Positions 48,872 through 57,339 of a DNA stretch of 64,000 nt are shown piece by piece; within the stretch, counting starts at the first letter, position 1; every line of letters begins with the position of its first letter. A model generated the notes under the pieces. It was not told the DNA's origin. It did not search any database and saw nothing but the letters and a program-made list of their open reading frames with translations. Source of the stretch: Armatimonadota bacterium (GTDB lineage Bacteria > Armatimonadota > UBA5829 > DTJY01); assembly GCA_023511795.1 (NCBI GenBank), contig JAIMAU010000001.1, forward strand, positions 264,384 to 328,383, written 5' to 3'. Made by a program: the position numbers and the translations under genes.

Positions 48872-50470
48872 TTAGTCGGCGGTTACTGGAAACTTTGAGA
48901 CTGCTATTTGTTTCACGGCTAGGTCGCCATCGTGCACTACGAGCCGGAAGTCAGAGTTGCAATTCTGCCGTCCTGCGAACATCGCATCTTCAAGAACGAA
49001 TGTCTCGCGCTTCCAGATACCGCTCCCCATTAACCGGACGGTTTTGCCTGCATCTTTATATGCCCCATTAAAAGGTTCTGTATTTGCCATAGAGTCGTAT
49101 TGTAATGAAAATGACCCTTGTTTCCCATCATAGTAGTCAACAATTATGTAAGTTTTTCCGCTTACGGGTATATTGTCACTCACCCCAAAATATATATACC
49201 GAGTTGCGCTAAAGGGATTAGGCATGGTCTGACGGCAAGCGGTTTCCCCAATTATTTTCGGCTCGCTCAGCCCGTCGTCGCATTTGTTCATCCATAAGCC
49301 CCGAGTTTCCGAGGTTGTTCCAAGCGTTAGCACCACCTCTGCCACAGTCCTGAGTCGCACTGGATGCTCATCTACGGATATACTTATCCAGGTCGAGCGT
49401 TGTCTTAGTTCGTCACCTTTCGGACGGATATATGTAATGTAAAAGCTGGCTTTCTGATAAAAGCTGATGGTCTTTTTCTCCTGATTTAGCGATAGATTAA
49501 CTGGTAAAAATGGCGAAATAGTAACGTCTTCCATTCTTTGTTTTGGAAAGGCATTTTTAAGCTCAATTTTGGCTAAAAGCTTTTCAGGTGTTGCTTTGAC
49601 AATTGTTTGCCTTATCGTGAATGGATCCATAATTTGCACTTCAAAGGGATAATTTAACTTGATTTGGACACCGTTGTGTTCAAACGATAGTTCCCCAATG
49701 ATTGGGAAAACTCTTGGCCTATAGAGGCTATTTCTTGGAGCCTTAATGTTATAAGCAAACTCCGCTGACTTGCCAGGACTGAGGTTGGCTATTAAGCTAG
49801 GTGATGCATCAAGCTCACATGTCCACTCATCTGGCACTGACAATCGGACATTTGGCTTTATTATATTCTCCCTTCCAAAATTATGGATTGTGCACTTTAC
49901 TCCGAATTTTCTACCTGCGAATATCTTATAATCTGCGTTAGTTTCTGATGGGTAATCCATCTCAACTTTAAATTTAATGGACAAAAGGGCGCAATATGCT
50001 TCCGTCAACAAGCGTTTATTATAGGCGAGCGATTCATTGAAGCCCGACTCAAGCCCCGCGTTGATCTCACTTATCTTTTGCCGCAATATCTCATGCTTCT
50101 TTTTATAGCTCAAGTCAGAGGGGTCTTGAGCACACAATGAGCGAATTATGTTATTAACGAAATCGGAAGCCTCTATTATTTCATAATTCGTAAGGGGTTT
50201 TGCTAGGATAGTAATGCTTGATTTTGTGGTCTGAGCTTGAATTTCCTTTAGGTGTTTATTCTCACGACCCAATTCAAATACTAGAGGATTATTGCAAATG
50301 CGTGGCAAGGTAATCTTGCTTGGCTTTGAGTTGAAATGGGTCAGTAAGTGCCCATTGCCATAGCGCTTTAAGTCGTAGATAGGTTGTAATTCGGATGAGT
50401 GGATGGAAGAGCAAGTAACTGTGGCTAGAGCCACTAAAATTAAGATTCCGAATGTCTTTTGTTTATGCAA
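48872..50470 (-). CDS. Exported protein of unknown function with Ig-like (NEW3-type) middle region
   Basis: The 532-aa product starts at TTG 50470, whose ribosome site GAGG lies inside the end of the upstream phosphatase gene; the two genes overlap by 8 bases. The N terminus (KQKTFGILILVALATVTCSS) is a signal peptide, possibly a lipoprotein signal. Residues about 190-290 resemble Ig-like NEW3 domains (FGVKCTIHNFGRENIIKPNV, LSPGKSAEFAYNIKAP). The C-terminal half contains alternating strands and an aromatic segment (SATRYIYFGVSDNIP) like carbohydrate-binding beta-sandwiches. Overall function not recognised. The overlap implies coupled translation with the inositol-monophosphatase-like enzyme. 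Confidence 0.6.
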   Translation of the reverse strand: MHKQKTFGILILVALATVTCSSIHSSELQPIYDLKRYGNGHLLTHFNSKPSKITLPRICNNPLVFELGRENKHLKEIQAQTTKSSITILAKPLTNYEIIEASDFVNNIIRSLCAQDPSDLSYKKKHEILRQKISEINAGLESGFNESLAYNKRLLTEAYCALLSIKFKVEMDYPSETNADYKIFAGRKFGVKCTIHNFGRENIIKPNVRLSVPDEWTCELDASPSLIANLSPGKSAEFAYNIKAPRNSLYRPRVFPIIGELSFEHNGVQIKLNYPFEVQIMDPFTIRQTIVKATPEKLLAKIELKNAFPKQRMEDVTISPFLPVNLSLNQEKKTISFYQKASFYITYIRPKGDELRQRSTWISISVDEHPVRLRTVAEVVLTLGTTSETRGLWMNKCDDGLSEPKIIGETACRQTMPNPFSATRYIYFGVSDNIPVSGKTYIIVDYYDGKQGSFSLQYDSMANTEPFNGAYKDAGKTVRLMGSGIWKRETFVLEDAMFAGRQNCNSDFRLVVHDGDLAVKQIAVSKFPVTAD

Positions 50471-51398
50471 TTGAAAGTTCCTCCATTCGTGATTCGATGG
50501 TGGAGAGTATAACTTCATGTAGTCGAGGGTTCGATGTTGCAATGCAACTGCGAATATTTGACTCAGATGCATTTAATAGCAATGTATCATCGAGTTTGTT
50601 TCCATAAGCATCTGTTACGGTGCAACCAGCAGTTTCAGCAATTAACACCGCTGCTGCGATGTCGTAAGGGAATAAACCCATCACGGTTCCCATTCCGGCT
50701 TGAATGAAACGATTGCGTGTCTCTGGGAAATCACGGAAAATTCTATTTCCTACGTCGACTACTGCGCTCAACTGACCTGTTAGAAGCCGTGTTAGAGAGT
50801 ATGCAGTGCTACTAAAAACGAAGACCCCCCCTCTCAGGGAGGATTTGTCTATTAATGGCGATAGGACATCAGTCACTAGTTCGATTGGCCGACCTGCAAG
50901 CTCGAAGGTCCAAGCCATCTTGTCTAACTCCTCATTTGTCGAAAGCGTCACCGGTAGTTCACGCTCGCCTTCACGAATGCTTGCAAAGCCCTTTCGGCTA
51001 GCCGTAAATAATCGGTCATTTTTAATTTCAAGAATGCAGCCAAAAACTACGTCGGAGAGGCGAATATCCTCTGAACATGGAGCAAGCGCGATGGAAACGA
51101 CGCAACTTTCGAAACCTGCCATTGCTGGGCGAGTGCCGTCAATTGGGTCGATGATTAAGACGTGTTCAGGTTTTCCAAACTTCACTAGCCCACGGTCTTC
51201 TGAATAATATGCCACCTGAAGCTCGTGCTTTCGTATGAAGTCGTCTATAGCTTGTTCTGCAATTTTATCTATTTCAAATGCCTCGTCGCCACTAACTGAC
51301 TTCCCTTTCACCAACCTCGATGTTTGCAAGCCAATATGGGGTCGTACTGTTGCGCGGATAGCATATGCAAGCTCGATCAACGTTTTCGGTAGTTCCAT
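50463..51398 (-). CDS. Inositol-monophosphatase-family enzyme
   Basis: A 311-aa member of the Mg2+/Li+-sensitive phosphatase family (inositol monophosphatase, fructose-1,6-bisphosphatase, PAP phosphatase). The metal motif DPIDGTRPA matches DPxDGT, preceded by EDRG in place of the more usual Glu-containing strand (YYSEDRGL). The second motif near the C terminus is PYDIAAAVLIAETAGC (WDxxA-type). Substrate cannot be fixed. A promoter with TTGACG-18-TATACT lies about 60 nt upstream. Its last 8 bases overlap the next gene. Confidence 0.87.
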   Translation of the reverse strand: MELPKTLIELAYAIRATVRPHIGLQTSRLVKGKSVSGDEAFEIDKIAEQAIDDFIRKHELQVAYYSEDRGLVKFGKPEHVLIIDPIDGTRPAMAGFESCVVSIALAPCSEDIRLSDVVFGCILEIKNDRLFTASRKGFASIREGERELPVTLSTNEELDKMAWTFELAGRPIELVTDVLSPLIDKSSLRGGVFVFSSTAYSLTRLLTGQLSAVVDVGNRIFRDFPETRNRFIQAGMGTVMGLFPYDIAAAVLIAETAGCTVTDAYGNKLDDTLLLNASESNIRSCIATSNPRLHEVILSTIESRMEELSIA

Positions 51399-51456
51399 AG
51401 ATTACAATCTCCGGGGCATTCCAAGCGCTGAACTGGCAAGATTTAATTACATGCAA

Positions 51457-51486
51457 AGTATATAGGTTCAATCTCTCGGCCGTCAA
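51457..51486 (-). promoter_or_regulatory. Sigma70-type promoter of the phosphatase gene pair
   Basis: Minus strand TTGACG (51486-51481), 18-nt spacer, TATACT (51462-51457). Leader about 52 nt to ATG 51398. Confidence 0.72.
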
Positions 51487-51678
51487 CTTTGTTGCGCATT
51501 ATTCGTTGGAGTTGCTGGGTTTATTTTTTTCAGCGCAGGGCAGAAAAAGTAGCCTAAACATATGGAAAAATATGCTGTTAATGCGCTCTGCAATACTTGA
51601 ATAATTGACACTCGCAGAAGGAGACCATAAAGTGTATAATTAATTTACTAATGAAAAAGTTCAACGTCCAGGAAGACC

Positions 51679-52071
51679 ATGGCAAAGCATAAGAAGAATC
51701 AACAAAAACTTCAAAATCAATCAAAACCGATAAAAGAGCCAAAGCGCACATATGCAGGGTTTCTTGCGTCGCTAATCGCCATTATACTTGGTTTCATCGC
51801 TCAAATGGTGATGGCAGTTATCGTTTACCCTCGTCTTCCCGAACAGATACCATCAGGTTGGGCAGGCTCGGCTACTCCATATAACACCATTCCCTCGTGG
51901 ACTGTTTTCCTCCTTTTTCCTGGTGGCCAAATTGGCATGCTTATACTAATCATGTTTGTCCACCGGGATGAGCAAGGACGGCGTGTATTAGATACAGGCA
52001 ATGCCATTTTTCTGATATTACTCTCGGCATTATTCACAGTTCTACAGGCATCTGCATTCCGTCTTCACTGA
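51679..52071 (+). CDS. Small membrane protein resembling DUF1648
   Basis: A 130-aa protein. After a basic, disordered N terminus (MAKHKKNQQKLQNQSKPIKE) come three hydrophobic helices (about 28-50, 75-95 and 108-128). Between the first two lies YPRLPEQIPSGWAGSATPYN, close to the Pro-rich signature of DUF1648 domains (SdpI/YhdP-type). The function is unknown. TATAAT occurs upstream at 51635 but its spacing to TTGACA is 24 nt, so the promoter is uncertain. It stands alone. Confidence 0.6.
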   Translation: MAKHKKNQQKLQNQSKPIKEPKRTYAGFLASLIAIILGFIAQMVMAVIVYPRLPEQIPSGWAGSATPYNTIPSWTVFLLFPGGQIGMLILIMFVHRDEQGRRVLDTGNAIFLILLSALFTVLQASAFRLH

Positions 52072-52235
52072 GTTTTCTTATATCTTCATAAGTGTTTGCA
52101 AAGCATAGCTGACGTGGGCAAATCTTCGCAAAGGATATAGCATGGTTTGCCAAAGGATTTCTGGGGAGCCCTGCGGAACTTAGGAAATAAACCATGTGCT
52201 AAACTTTACCTCAGTATTCTTAGGGAGGTTCACAA

Positions 52236-53747
52236 ATGGTATCAAAGGCTGCCCTTGTGTTAGCTATGTTCCTCAACGTAATTATTTGCCAAGCTGCGCT
52301 TGACATCTATCCCCAAGTTGAATCAATCTGTCGCCTTTGGGAAGGGGAAACTAAACAGGTGAACGCGCTTTGGGGTGAGAACCCAAAGGAAGTGCAGTTT
52401 GGCGAAGGGCGAAGCAAAGTCATAATTGCTGATTTGAAGGGGCCGGGGATCATTACAATGATTCACTTTGCACTTCCGCAGGCGATGAAGTTGAATCGCG
52501 ATGCAATACTAAGAATTTATTGGGATGGCGAGAAAAATCCTAGTGTTGAGACACCGCTTGTAGATTTCTTCTGTGACCCCAATGGTGCTCTTGAGCGTGT
52601 GGAATCAGCTCTTGTTAACAAGAAGCGTGGGTGGAATTGCTATTTCCCAATGCCATTCGCCAAGTCGGCCCGAGTTGAGGTCGAAACGGACAATCCGCGC
52701 TATCCAAACGGTTCGTGGTCGGCAAACCCGTGTTATAGCTATGTTATCTACCGCACGCTTAAGTCATTGCCCCCGGATGTCGGATATTTTCATGCTAATT
52801 GGCGGCAGAAGACGCTCCTTCTTGGCAGGGAAGATTACAAGGTTTTCGAAGCACAAGGTAGGGGACAATTTGTTGGTTGGAATGTTACCATTCGGCATGT
52901 TGGTAATCCATCGGGAGGATATCCAGTAGATGAAAATGTTAAATTCTACATCGATGGAGAAGCAGAACCATCCATTGAATGGCAAGGTCTAGAGGATTCA
53001 TTTGGCTTTAGCTGGGGATTCCCCGAGCATGCGAATAGCTTTGCGTATACTGGATACCAGCCGTTTCTAAACGGTGCGGCGGCGTATCGTTTTACTCTCA
53101 ATGACCGCATTTCATTTAAAAATTCATTAAGGATGACAGTCGGCTTCGGCAAGAACGAAGCGCCTTTCTTCCGTGAAGAGTTCTCTAAATCTGAGAACCC
53201 CCTCCAAATTTCAAGCGTGGCATATTGGTATCAGAAAGAGCCGCATATGCCGTTTTCTCCGCTGCCGCCAGCAAGAAATCGCCGGCCTTTTGTAGCGCCC
53301 CAAGCCAAAACCGAGCCACCTGAGCCCGGAGAGACTTTTGTCGTGCATTGCGGCAGATTACAGAATGAAGATGAATACCTCGCAGAGGGCTGGGATTTTG
53401 TTTTAAAGAAGGGCTATTCATTCTCGGGTTCACCTTGGCCAGGTCCTGTTAATTACTGCTGGGCTGATTTTGATTCGCTTGAATTCGACATCATTTGTCC
53501 AAAAGGGGTTTCAGGAACATTGCGCATGTTCATTATCGACCCTGACAATTTTGTTGGTGGTCGGAAACAATCAATCAGGGTAGCAGGACGGTTAATAGGG
53601 GAATATGAGGGTTTTCAATCAGGTAGGTGGATCAAGGTTCCAGTTGCCGCAAGCGATACTTCAACCGGGCGCATACCAGTTGTGATGAAGAACCTCAAGC
53701 CTGGGGGGAATGCAGTTGTGTCTATACTGCGCTTTCGTGTGAGGTGA
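52236..53747 (+). CDS. Exported DUF2961 protein
   Basis: A 503-aa protein with a signal peptide (MVSKAALVLAMFLNVIICQA). The DUF2961 domain follows: LADLKGPGIITMIHFAL-type strands, LRIYWDGEKNPSVETPLVDFF, WNCYFPMPFAKSARVEVE and GQFVGWNVTIRHVG. DUF2961 proteins include fructan and other polysaccharide-active enzymes such as D-arabinan- and difructose-type hydrolases in recent work; substrate here is open. The C-terminal 130 residues form a separate beta-domain. ATG follows GGGAGG. A Tat aldo/keto reductase gene begins 4 nt later, so the two are one operon. Confidence 0.75.
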   Translation: MVSKAALVLAMFLNVIICQAALDIYPQVESICRLWEGETKQVNALWGENPKEVQFGEGRSKVIIADLKGPGIITMIHFALPQAMKLNRDAILRIYWDGEKNPSVETPLVDFFCDPNGALERVESALVNKKRGWNCYFPMPFAKSARVEVETDNPRYPNGSWSANPCYSYVIYRTLKSLPPDVGYFHANWRQKTLLLGREDYKVFEAQGRGQFVGWNVTIRHVGNPSGGYPVDENVKFYIDGEAEPSIEWQGLEDSFGFSWGFPEHANSFAYTGYQPFLNGAAAYRFTLNDRISFKNSLRMTVGFGKNEAPFFREEFSKSENPLQISSVAYWYQKEPHMPFSPLPPARNRRPFVAPQAKTEPPEPGETFVVHCGRLQNEDEYLAEGWDFVLKKGYSFSGSPWPGPVNYCWADFDSLEFDIICPKGVSGTLRMFIIDPDNFVGGRKQSIRVAGRLIGEYEGFQSGRWIKVPVAASDTSTGRIPVVMKNLKPGGNAVVSILRFRVR

Positions 53748-53751
53748 AAAA

Positions 53752-54609
53752 ATGTCTCCTAAGATAACTAGACGTGAATTTTTGACTGGTGCCATAGCTA
53801 CTGCATATTCACCTAAGTTGCTTGCCAATTCAGAGCGAAAACTTGCATCGCTAACCGACCGTGTAGTACTAGGCAAAACCGGCATCAGGGTTTCCTATCT
53901 CGGCTTTGGTACGGGTACAAAAGGCTGGGACAAGCGTTCAAATCAAACCAAACTCGGAACGGTTAGGTTTTCTCGCTTAATCAATTATGCTTATGACCTT
54001 GGGGTGAACTATTTCGACGTCGCAGATATCTATGGTACACACTCGTATGTCCGCGCTGCTCTCAAGCGAATACCTCGGGAAAACTATGTTATCCAAACTA
54101 AGATATGGTACCGCACGTGCAAAGACGCTCAGCAGGATTTGAATCGGTTTCTTTTAGAGCTCGGTACCGACTATATAGATATTCTCTTGGTTCACTGCGT
54201 AACTGAGGGCACATGGGCTGCTGACCAGCGCGAAATTATGGATGTGCTTTCGGCGGCGAAGGAAAAGAAGATTATCCGAGCACATGGAATTTCAATCCAT
54301 TCGCTTGAGGCAATGAAGTCAGCGATTGAGAACTCATGGGTAGATCTTGCCCTTGTTCGTGTTAACCACAAGGGCGCGAAAATGGACGGCCAACCTTCCG
54401 AGGTAGTGCCGGTTATAAAGAAACTGCATAACACAGGGAAGGCCGTAGTTGGGATTAAAATTCTAGGCGAGGGGACAATAGCTGAGGAGCGTGATGCTTC
54501 GCTTAAGTATGTACTTGGCCTCGATTGCATTGATTCCATAATTGTCGGCTTTGAATCAACCGAGCAAATCGATGATATCCTGAAGCGTGGTAAGAGTATT
54601 ATGCCTTAA
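53752..54609 (+). CDS. Tat-exported aldo/keto reductase
   Basis: A 285-aa protein beginning MSPKITRREFLTGAIATAYS, a twin-arginine signal, followed by an aldo/keto-reductase barrel. The catalytic set is visible: Asp and Tyr in FDVADIYGTHSYV, Lys in YVIQTKIWYR, His in DILLVHCV. The C terminus ends early (DCIDSIIVGFESTEQIDDIL), so the NADPH-binding tail may be abbreviated. Export with a bound nicotinamide cofactor is unusual for the family, but Tat carries folded proteins. It follows the DUF2961 gene after 4 nt. Confidence 0.83.
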   Translation: MSPKITRREFLTGAIATAYSPKLLANSERKLASLTDRVVLGKTGIRVSYLGFGTGTKGWDKRSNQTKLGTVRFSRLINYAYDLGVNYFDVADIYGTHSYVRAALKRIPRENYVIQTKIWYRTCKDAQQDLNRFLLELGTDYIDILLVHCVTEGTWAADQREIMDVLSAAKEKKIIRAHGISIHSLEAMKSAIENSWVDLALVRVNHKGAKMDGQPSEVVPVIKKLHNTGKAVVGIKILGEGTIAEERDASLKYVLGLDCIDSIIVGFESTEQIDDILKRGKSIMP

Positions 54610-54711
54610 GACTCGCTATAATTGACAAGCCAAACAAAGCCTTGCCAACAAATATTGGCAGCCTCTCGTATTAATATACAGCAGCGGTGATTCCACGAAG
54701 GGATGCTGAAT

Positions 54712-55842
54712 ATGGATATATTTGAGAAACTGAACAAAGCCTTCGCTGGTTGGTATGAATCCTGGTTTGGCAATGCAGAAAGCGATATTCGGCCAAGAGA
54801 TGTTCTGCGAAAAATCATCAATGCAATGGAGGATAACCGCAAGGAGGGGATTGATGGCAAAGTTTATGTGCCGAATAAATATGTACTTGAGCTCAACTTT
54901 GAAAGCGACGAGGAAAGAGACTACCTTCTGGCATTTCTAGATAAAGCAGAGCTCGAATCAGCCCTCCGCAAGTATATGGCGCAGAATAAGTACTACCTTC
55001 GTGGACCGCTGGATTTTACCATTGAAGAATTATCCGTTCAGGAAGGCAAATCTCAGCTAGAGAAACTAAGGGTAAAGTGTAAATGGGATGTTCGTCCTGC
55101 TGAGAAGGAAATTGAAATGTCCAATCAAATTTGTCTACAAATGCCTTATAAGCTCGAGGAGGAACACACCGTACCCGCCGTCGAGACATGGGATGACGCA
55201 ACGATTGCACCCCCAACTCTTATTGTTAATCATGTTGATGGGAGAGTCCAACAATTTACGCTGAATAAGCCCGACATTTTAATCGGGAGGTCAAAGCGGC
55301 TGGACAACGATTTGGTTCTTGATAAGGATGGAATGGTTTCGAAAAGGCATGCTCGAATCACCCTTGGCGAAGAAGGCTTCACGATTAGAGATTTGAACAG
55401 CACAAACGGCGTTTGGGTGAATGACGAACGCATTGAAAGTCACTTACTCAGAGATGGCGACCGCATCAGGCTTGGCGCAACACAAATGGTTTTCAAAAGC
55501 TTGGCAGCCGAACTGAAGATTTCGCCGCTTGCTACTTCTCGTGCAAGGCGCCCACGACTGCTACTTAAAGCTCCATCCGGAACCGAAGAATTTCTGTTGG
55601 CATCAGAGGTCATTATTGGCAAGTCCCTGACTTCCGATGTTCGCATTATGGATACCGGCGTAGAAAGTAACCATGCCAGGGTGTTCTCGCCTGACGGGAT
55701 AATTTTTTACTTGGAGGATCTCGGTAGCCGTGGCGGAACCAGAATCAATGGCGAGCTAGTCCCTGCATACTCGCCGGTGAGGCTTCTGCCAGGCGATAAG
55801 ATAATTATAGGGAAAGTAGAGATTGGCTTTGAAATGGATTAG
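54712..55842 (+). CDS. FhaA-like adaptor: DUF3662 domain with two FHA domains
   Basis: A 376-aa cytoplasmic protein. Residues 1-115 are the DUF3662 domain (MDIFEKLNKAFAGWYESWFG, VYVPNKYVLELN), as in actinobacterial FhaA. FHA domain 1 (about 180-255) shows ILIGRSKRLDNDLVLD, SKRHARITL and DLNSTNGVWVNDE. FHA domain 2 (about 285-365) shows VIIGKSLTSDVRI, NHARVF, and EDLGSRGGTRINGE. FHA domains bind phosphothreonine, so it should recruit targets of the kinase encoded at 57340. ATG 54712 lies 9 nt after GAAGGG. A small membrane ORF begins inside its last codons. Confidence 0.9.
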   Translation: MDIFEKLNKAFAGWYESWFGNAESDIRPRDVLRKIINAMEDNRKEGIDGKVYVPNKYVLELNFESDEERDYLLAFLDKAELESALRKYMAQNKYYLRGPLDFTIEELSVQEGKSQLEKLRVKCKWDVRPAEKEIEMSNQICLQMPYKLEEEHTVPAVETWDDATIAPPTLIVNHVDGRVQQFTLNKPDILIGRSKRLDNDLVLDKDGMVSKRHARITLGEEGFTIRDLNSTNGVWVNDERIESHLLRDGDRIRLGATQMVFKSLAAELKISPLATSRARRPRLLLKAPSGTEEFLLASEVIIGKSLTSDVRIMDTGVESNHARVFSPDGIIFYLEDLGSRGGTRINGELVPAYSPVRLLPGDKIIIGKVEIGFEMD

Positions 55843-55942
55843 TCTCTTCAGTTATACCCTAGGGATATTAAAATATGTGTTTTTGGCATGCCTCACGTTG
55901 TTTGTGGTGTATGTGATAGGCTTGCTGAAGAGAGATTTATAA
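55829..55942 (+). CDS. 37-aa single-helix membrane protein between FHA and PP2C genes
   Basis: A TTG-started frame overlaps the last five codons of the FHA gene in a different frame and ends 9 nt before the PP2C start. It encodes KWISLFSYTLGILKYVFLAC and continues with LTLFVVYVIGLLKRDL, a single transmembrane helix with Lys/Arg at the C-terminal end. Overlap on one side and a 9-nt gap on the other suggest coupled translation. It is too short for standard gene callers. It may anchor or regulate the kinase/phosphatase machinery, but no homolog is recognised. Confidence 0.5.
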   Translation: MKWISLFSYTLGILKYVFLACLTLFVVYVIGLLKRDL

Positions 55943-55951
55943 CAGGTAGAT

Positions 55952-57313
55952 ATGGCTATCCCGACCATAAGTTCGTCATACAAGACTCACAAAGGAAAGC
56001 GGTTTTCAAATGAGGATGCTTGCCTAACTGTTCCATCTGAACAACTCAAAGGGGTACTCGATGGTCTATACATTGTTGCAGATGGCATGGGTGGAAGGTC
56101 TTCTGGTTCAATAGCAAGCGTCATGGCTGTTAATACCATCCGGGATGTGCTCCTTGCAGAACTAGTCAGTGGAATTATGGATATCAGAGGAGCGTTGGCG
56201 CACAGTTTTAAAGCGGCAAATGATGCCATTTACAGGCAGGCGGCATCTAGCCCCGAACTTCAAGGCATGGGGACAACTTGTGTCGTTGCCGCAGTCAAAG
56301 GTGAACAGGTTTACTTGGGGCACATGGGTGATAGTCGCGCTTACCTTTTTCGCAACGGAGAGCTTCGCCGTCTAACAGAGGATCACTCGTTCGTTGCTGA
56401 GAAAATCAAGGCAGGCGAAATAACCGAAGAGCAAGCGCGCAAAAGTCGGTTCCGCAATGTGGTAACTCGTGCGGTAGGTATAGAGCCAGATGCAGAGCCT
56501 GAGATAAGCTCTGCCGACTTGAAACTTGGCGATATTCTTCTTCTCTGCACAGATGGTTTGACAGTTCCTGTTTCTGAGGTTGAAATAAAATCTATCCTAG
56601 CTAGTGCGTCCGGTCCTGTGGAGGCATGCGACGAGCTTGTGAATGCGGCGCTGAGGAATGGTGGTTCGGATAACATAACCGCTGTTGTTGCAGCCTATGG
56701 AGAGGATAAGAGCATTACACCAGCCATCCCCAGGAATAAACGCAGCTTCTCGATATTCATTGGTATAATTGCCTTGCTTTTGGGAATCGCGATTGGGGTT
56801 TGCGGAAGCTGCTTGCTTCCGTGGAGGCACCTAAAGCCGCCGTCTATTAAGAAAGTCCAGACGCGGCATATAAACCTTGCAAATATCGAGTACGATGAAC
56901 CCGTCTCACTTAGCCATGTGCCGCTCCAGGGCAGAATTCTTTTGCTCAATCGGCACGGGTTAATACATGTTGTTGATAGAGAGGGCCGTTTGCTTAGGCT
57001 GGATTCTTCTGGCGCTATTCTTGGCTCCCTGGCGGCTAGCGACTTGCTGAAACCTAAGCCATCTATGGCATCGTTTATGATTGCTTCAGATTTTCAAGGT
57101 AATCTTTATATCTCCAATCCTGTCGGAAAGCAAATCGTAAAGTTTGCGCCCGATGGTCTTTTCCTAACAACGATTGGAGAGGGCAAGCTTGTTGCTCCTG
57201 AAGCACTCGCGGTAGACAAGGACGGGAACATATTCGTAATTGATAGTGGGCGGCTGAAGGTAATCCGCGTTAAAGCTCAAAGTGAAGTGTCTAATGGTCC
57301 ACAGCCTAATTAA
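55952..57313 (+). CDS. PP2C-family Ser/Thr phosphatase with membrane helix and outer repeat domain
   Basis: A 453-aa protein. The cytoplasmic PP2C domain (about 5-245) has metal-site motifs GLYIVADGMGGRSSG, GMGTTCVVAAV, YLGHMGDSRAYLF, LLLCTDGLTV and GGSDNITAVV. A transmembrane helix follows at about 262-285 (FIGIIALLLGIAIGVCGSC). The C-terminal 150 residues lie outside and contain two NHL-like strands (ASDFQGNLYISNPVGKQIVK, AVDKDGNIFVIDSGRLKVI). This Stp1/PstP-type enzyme should reverse the kinase encoded next. An extracytoplasmic propeller-like sensor on the phosphatase, rather than on the kinase, is unusual. Confidence 0.9.
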   Translation: MAIPTISSSYKTHKGKRFSNEDACLTVPSEQLKGVLDGLYIVADGMGGRSSGSIASVMAVNTIRDVLLAELVSGIMDIRGALAHSFKAANDAIYRQAASSPELQGMGTTCVVAAVKGEQVYLGHMGDSRAYLFRNGELRRLTEDHSFVAEKIKAGEITEEQARKSRFRNVVTRAVGIEPDAEPEISSADLKLGDILLLCTDGLTVPVSEVEIKSILASASGPVEACDELVNAALRNGGSDNITAVVAAYGEDKSITPAIPRNKRSFSIFIGIIALLLGIAIGVCGSCLLPWRHLKPPSIKKVQTRHINLANIEYDEPVSLSHVPLQGRILLLNRHGLIHVVDREGRLLRLDSSGAILGSLAASDLLKPKPSMASFMIASDFQGNLYISNPVGKQIVKFAPDGLFLTTIGEGKLVAPEALAVDKDGNIFVIDSGRLKVIRVKAQSEVSNGPQPN

Positions 57314-57339
57314 ACACCAATTATTCAGTATCAATAACC

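Noticed and set aside
51605-51640. TTGACA and TATAAT upstream of the DUF1648-like gene
   Set aside because: Spacer is 24 nt, too long for a sigma70 promoter; the -10 alone may work but was not called.
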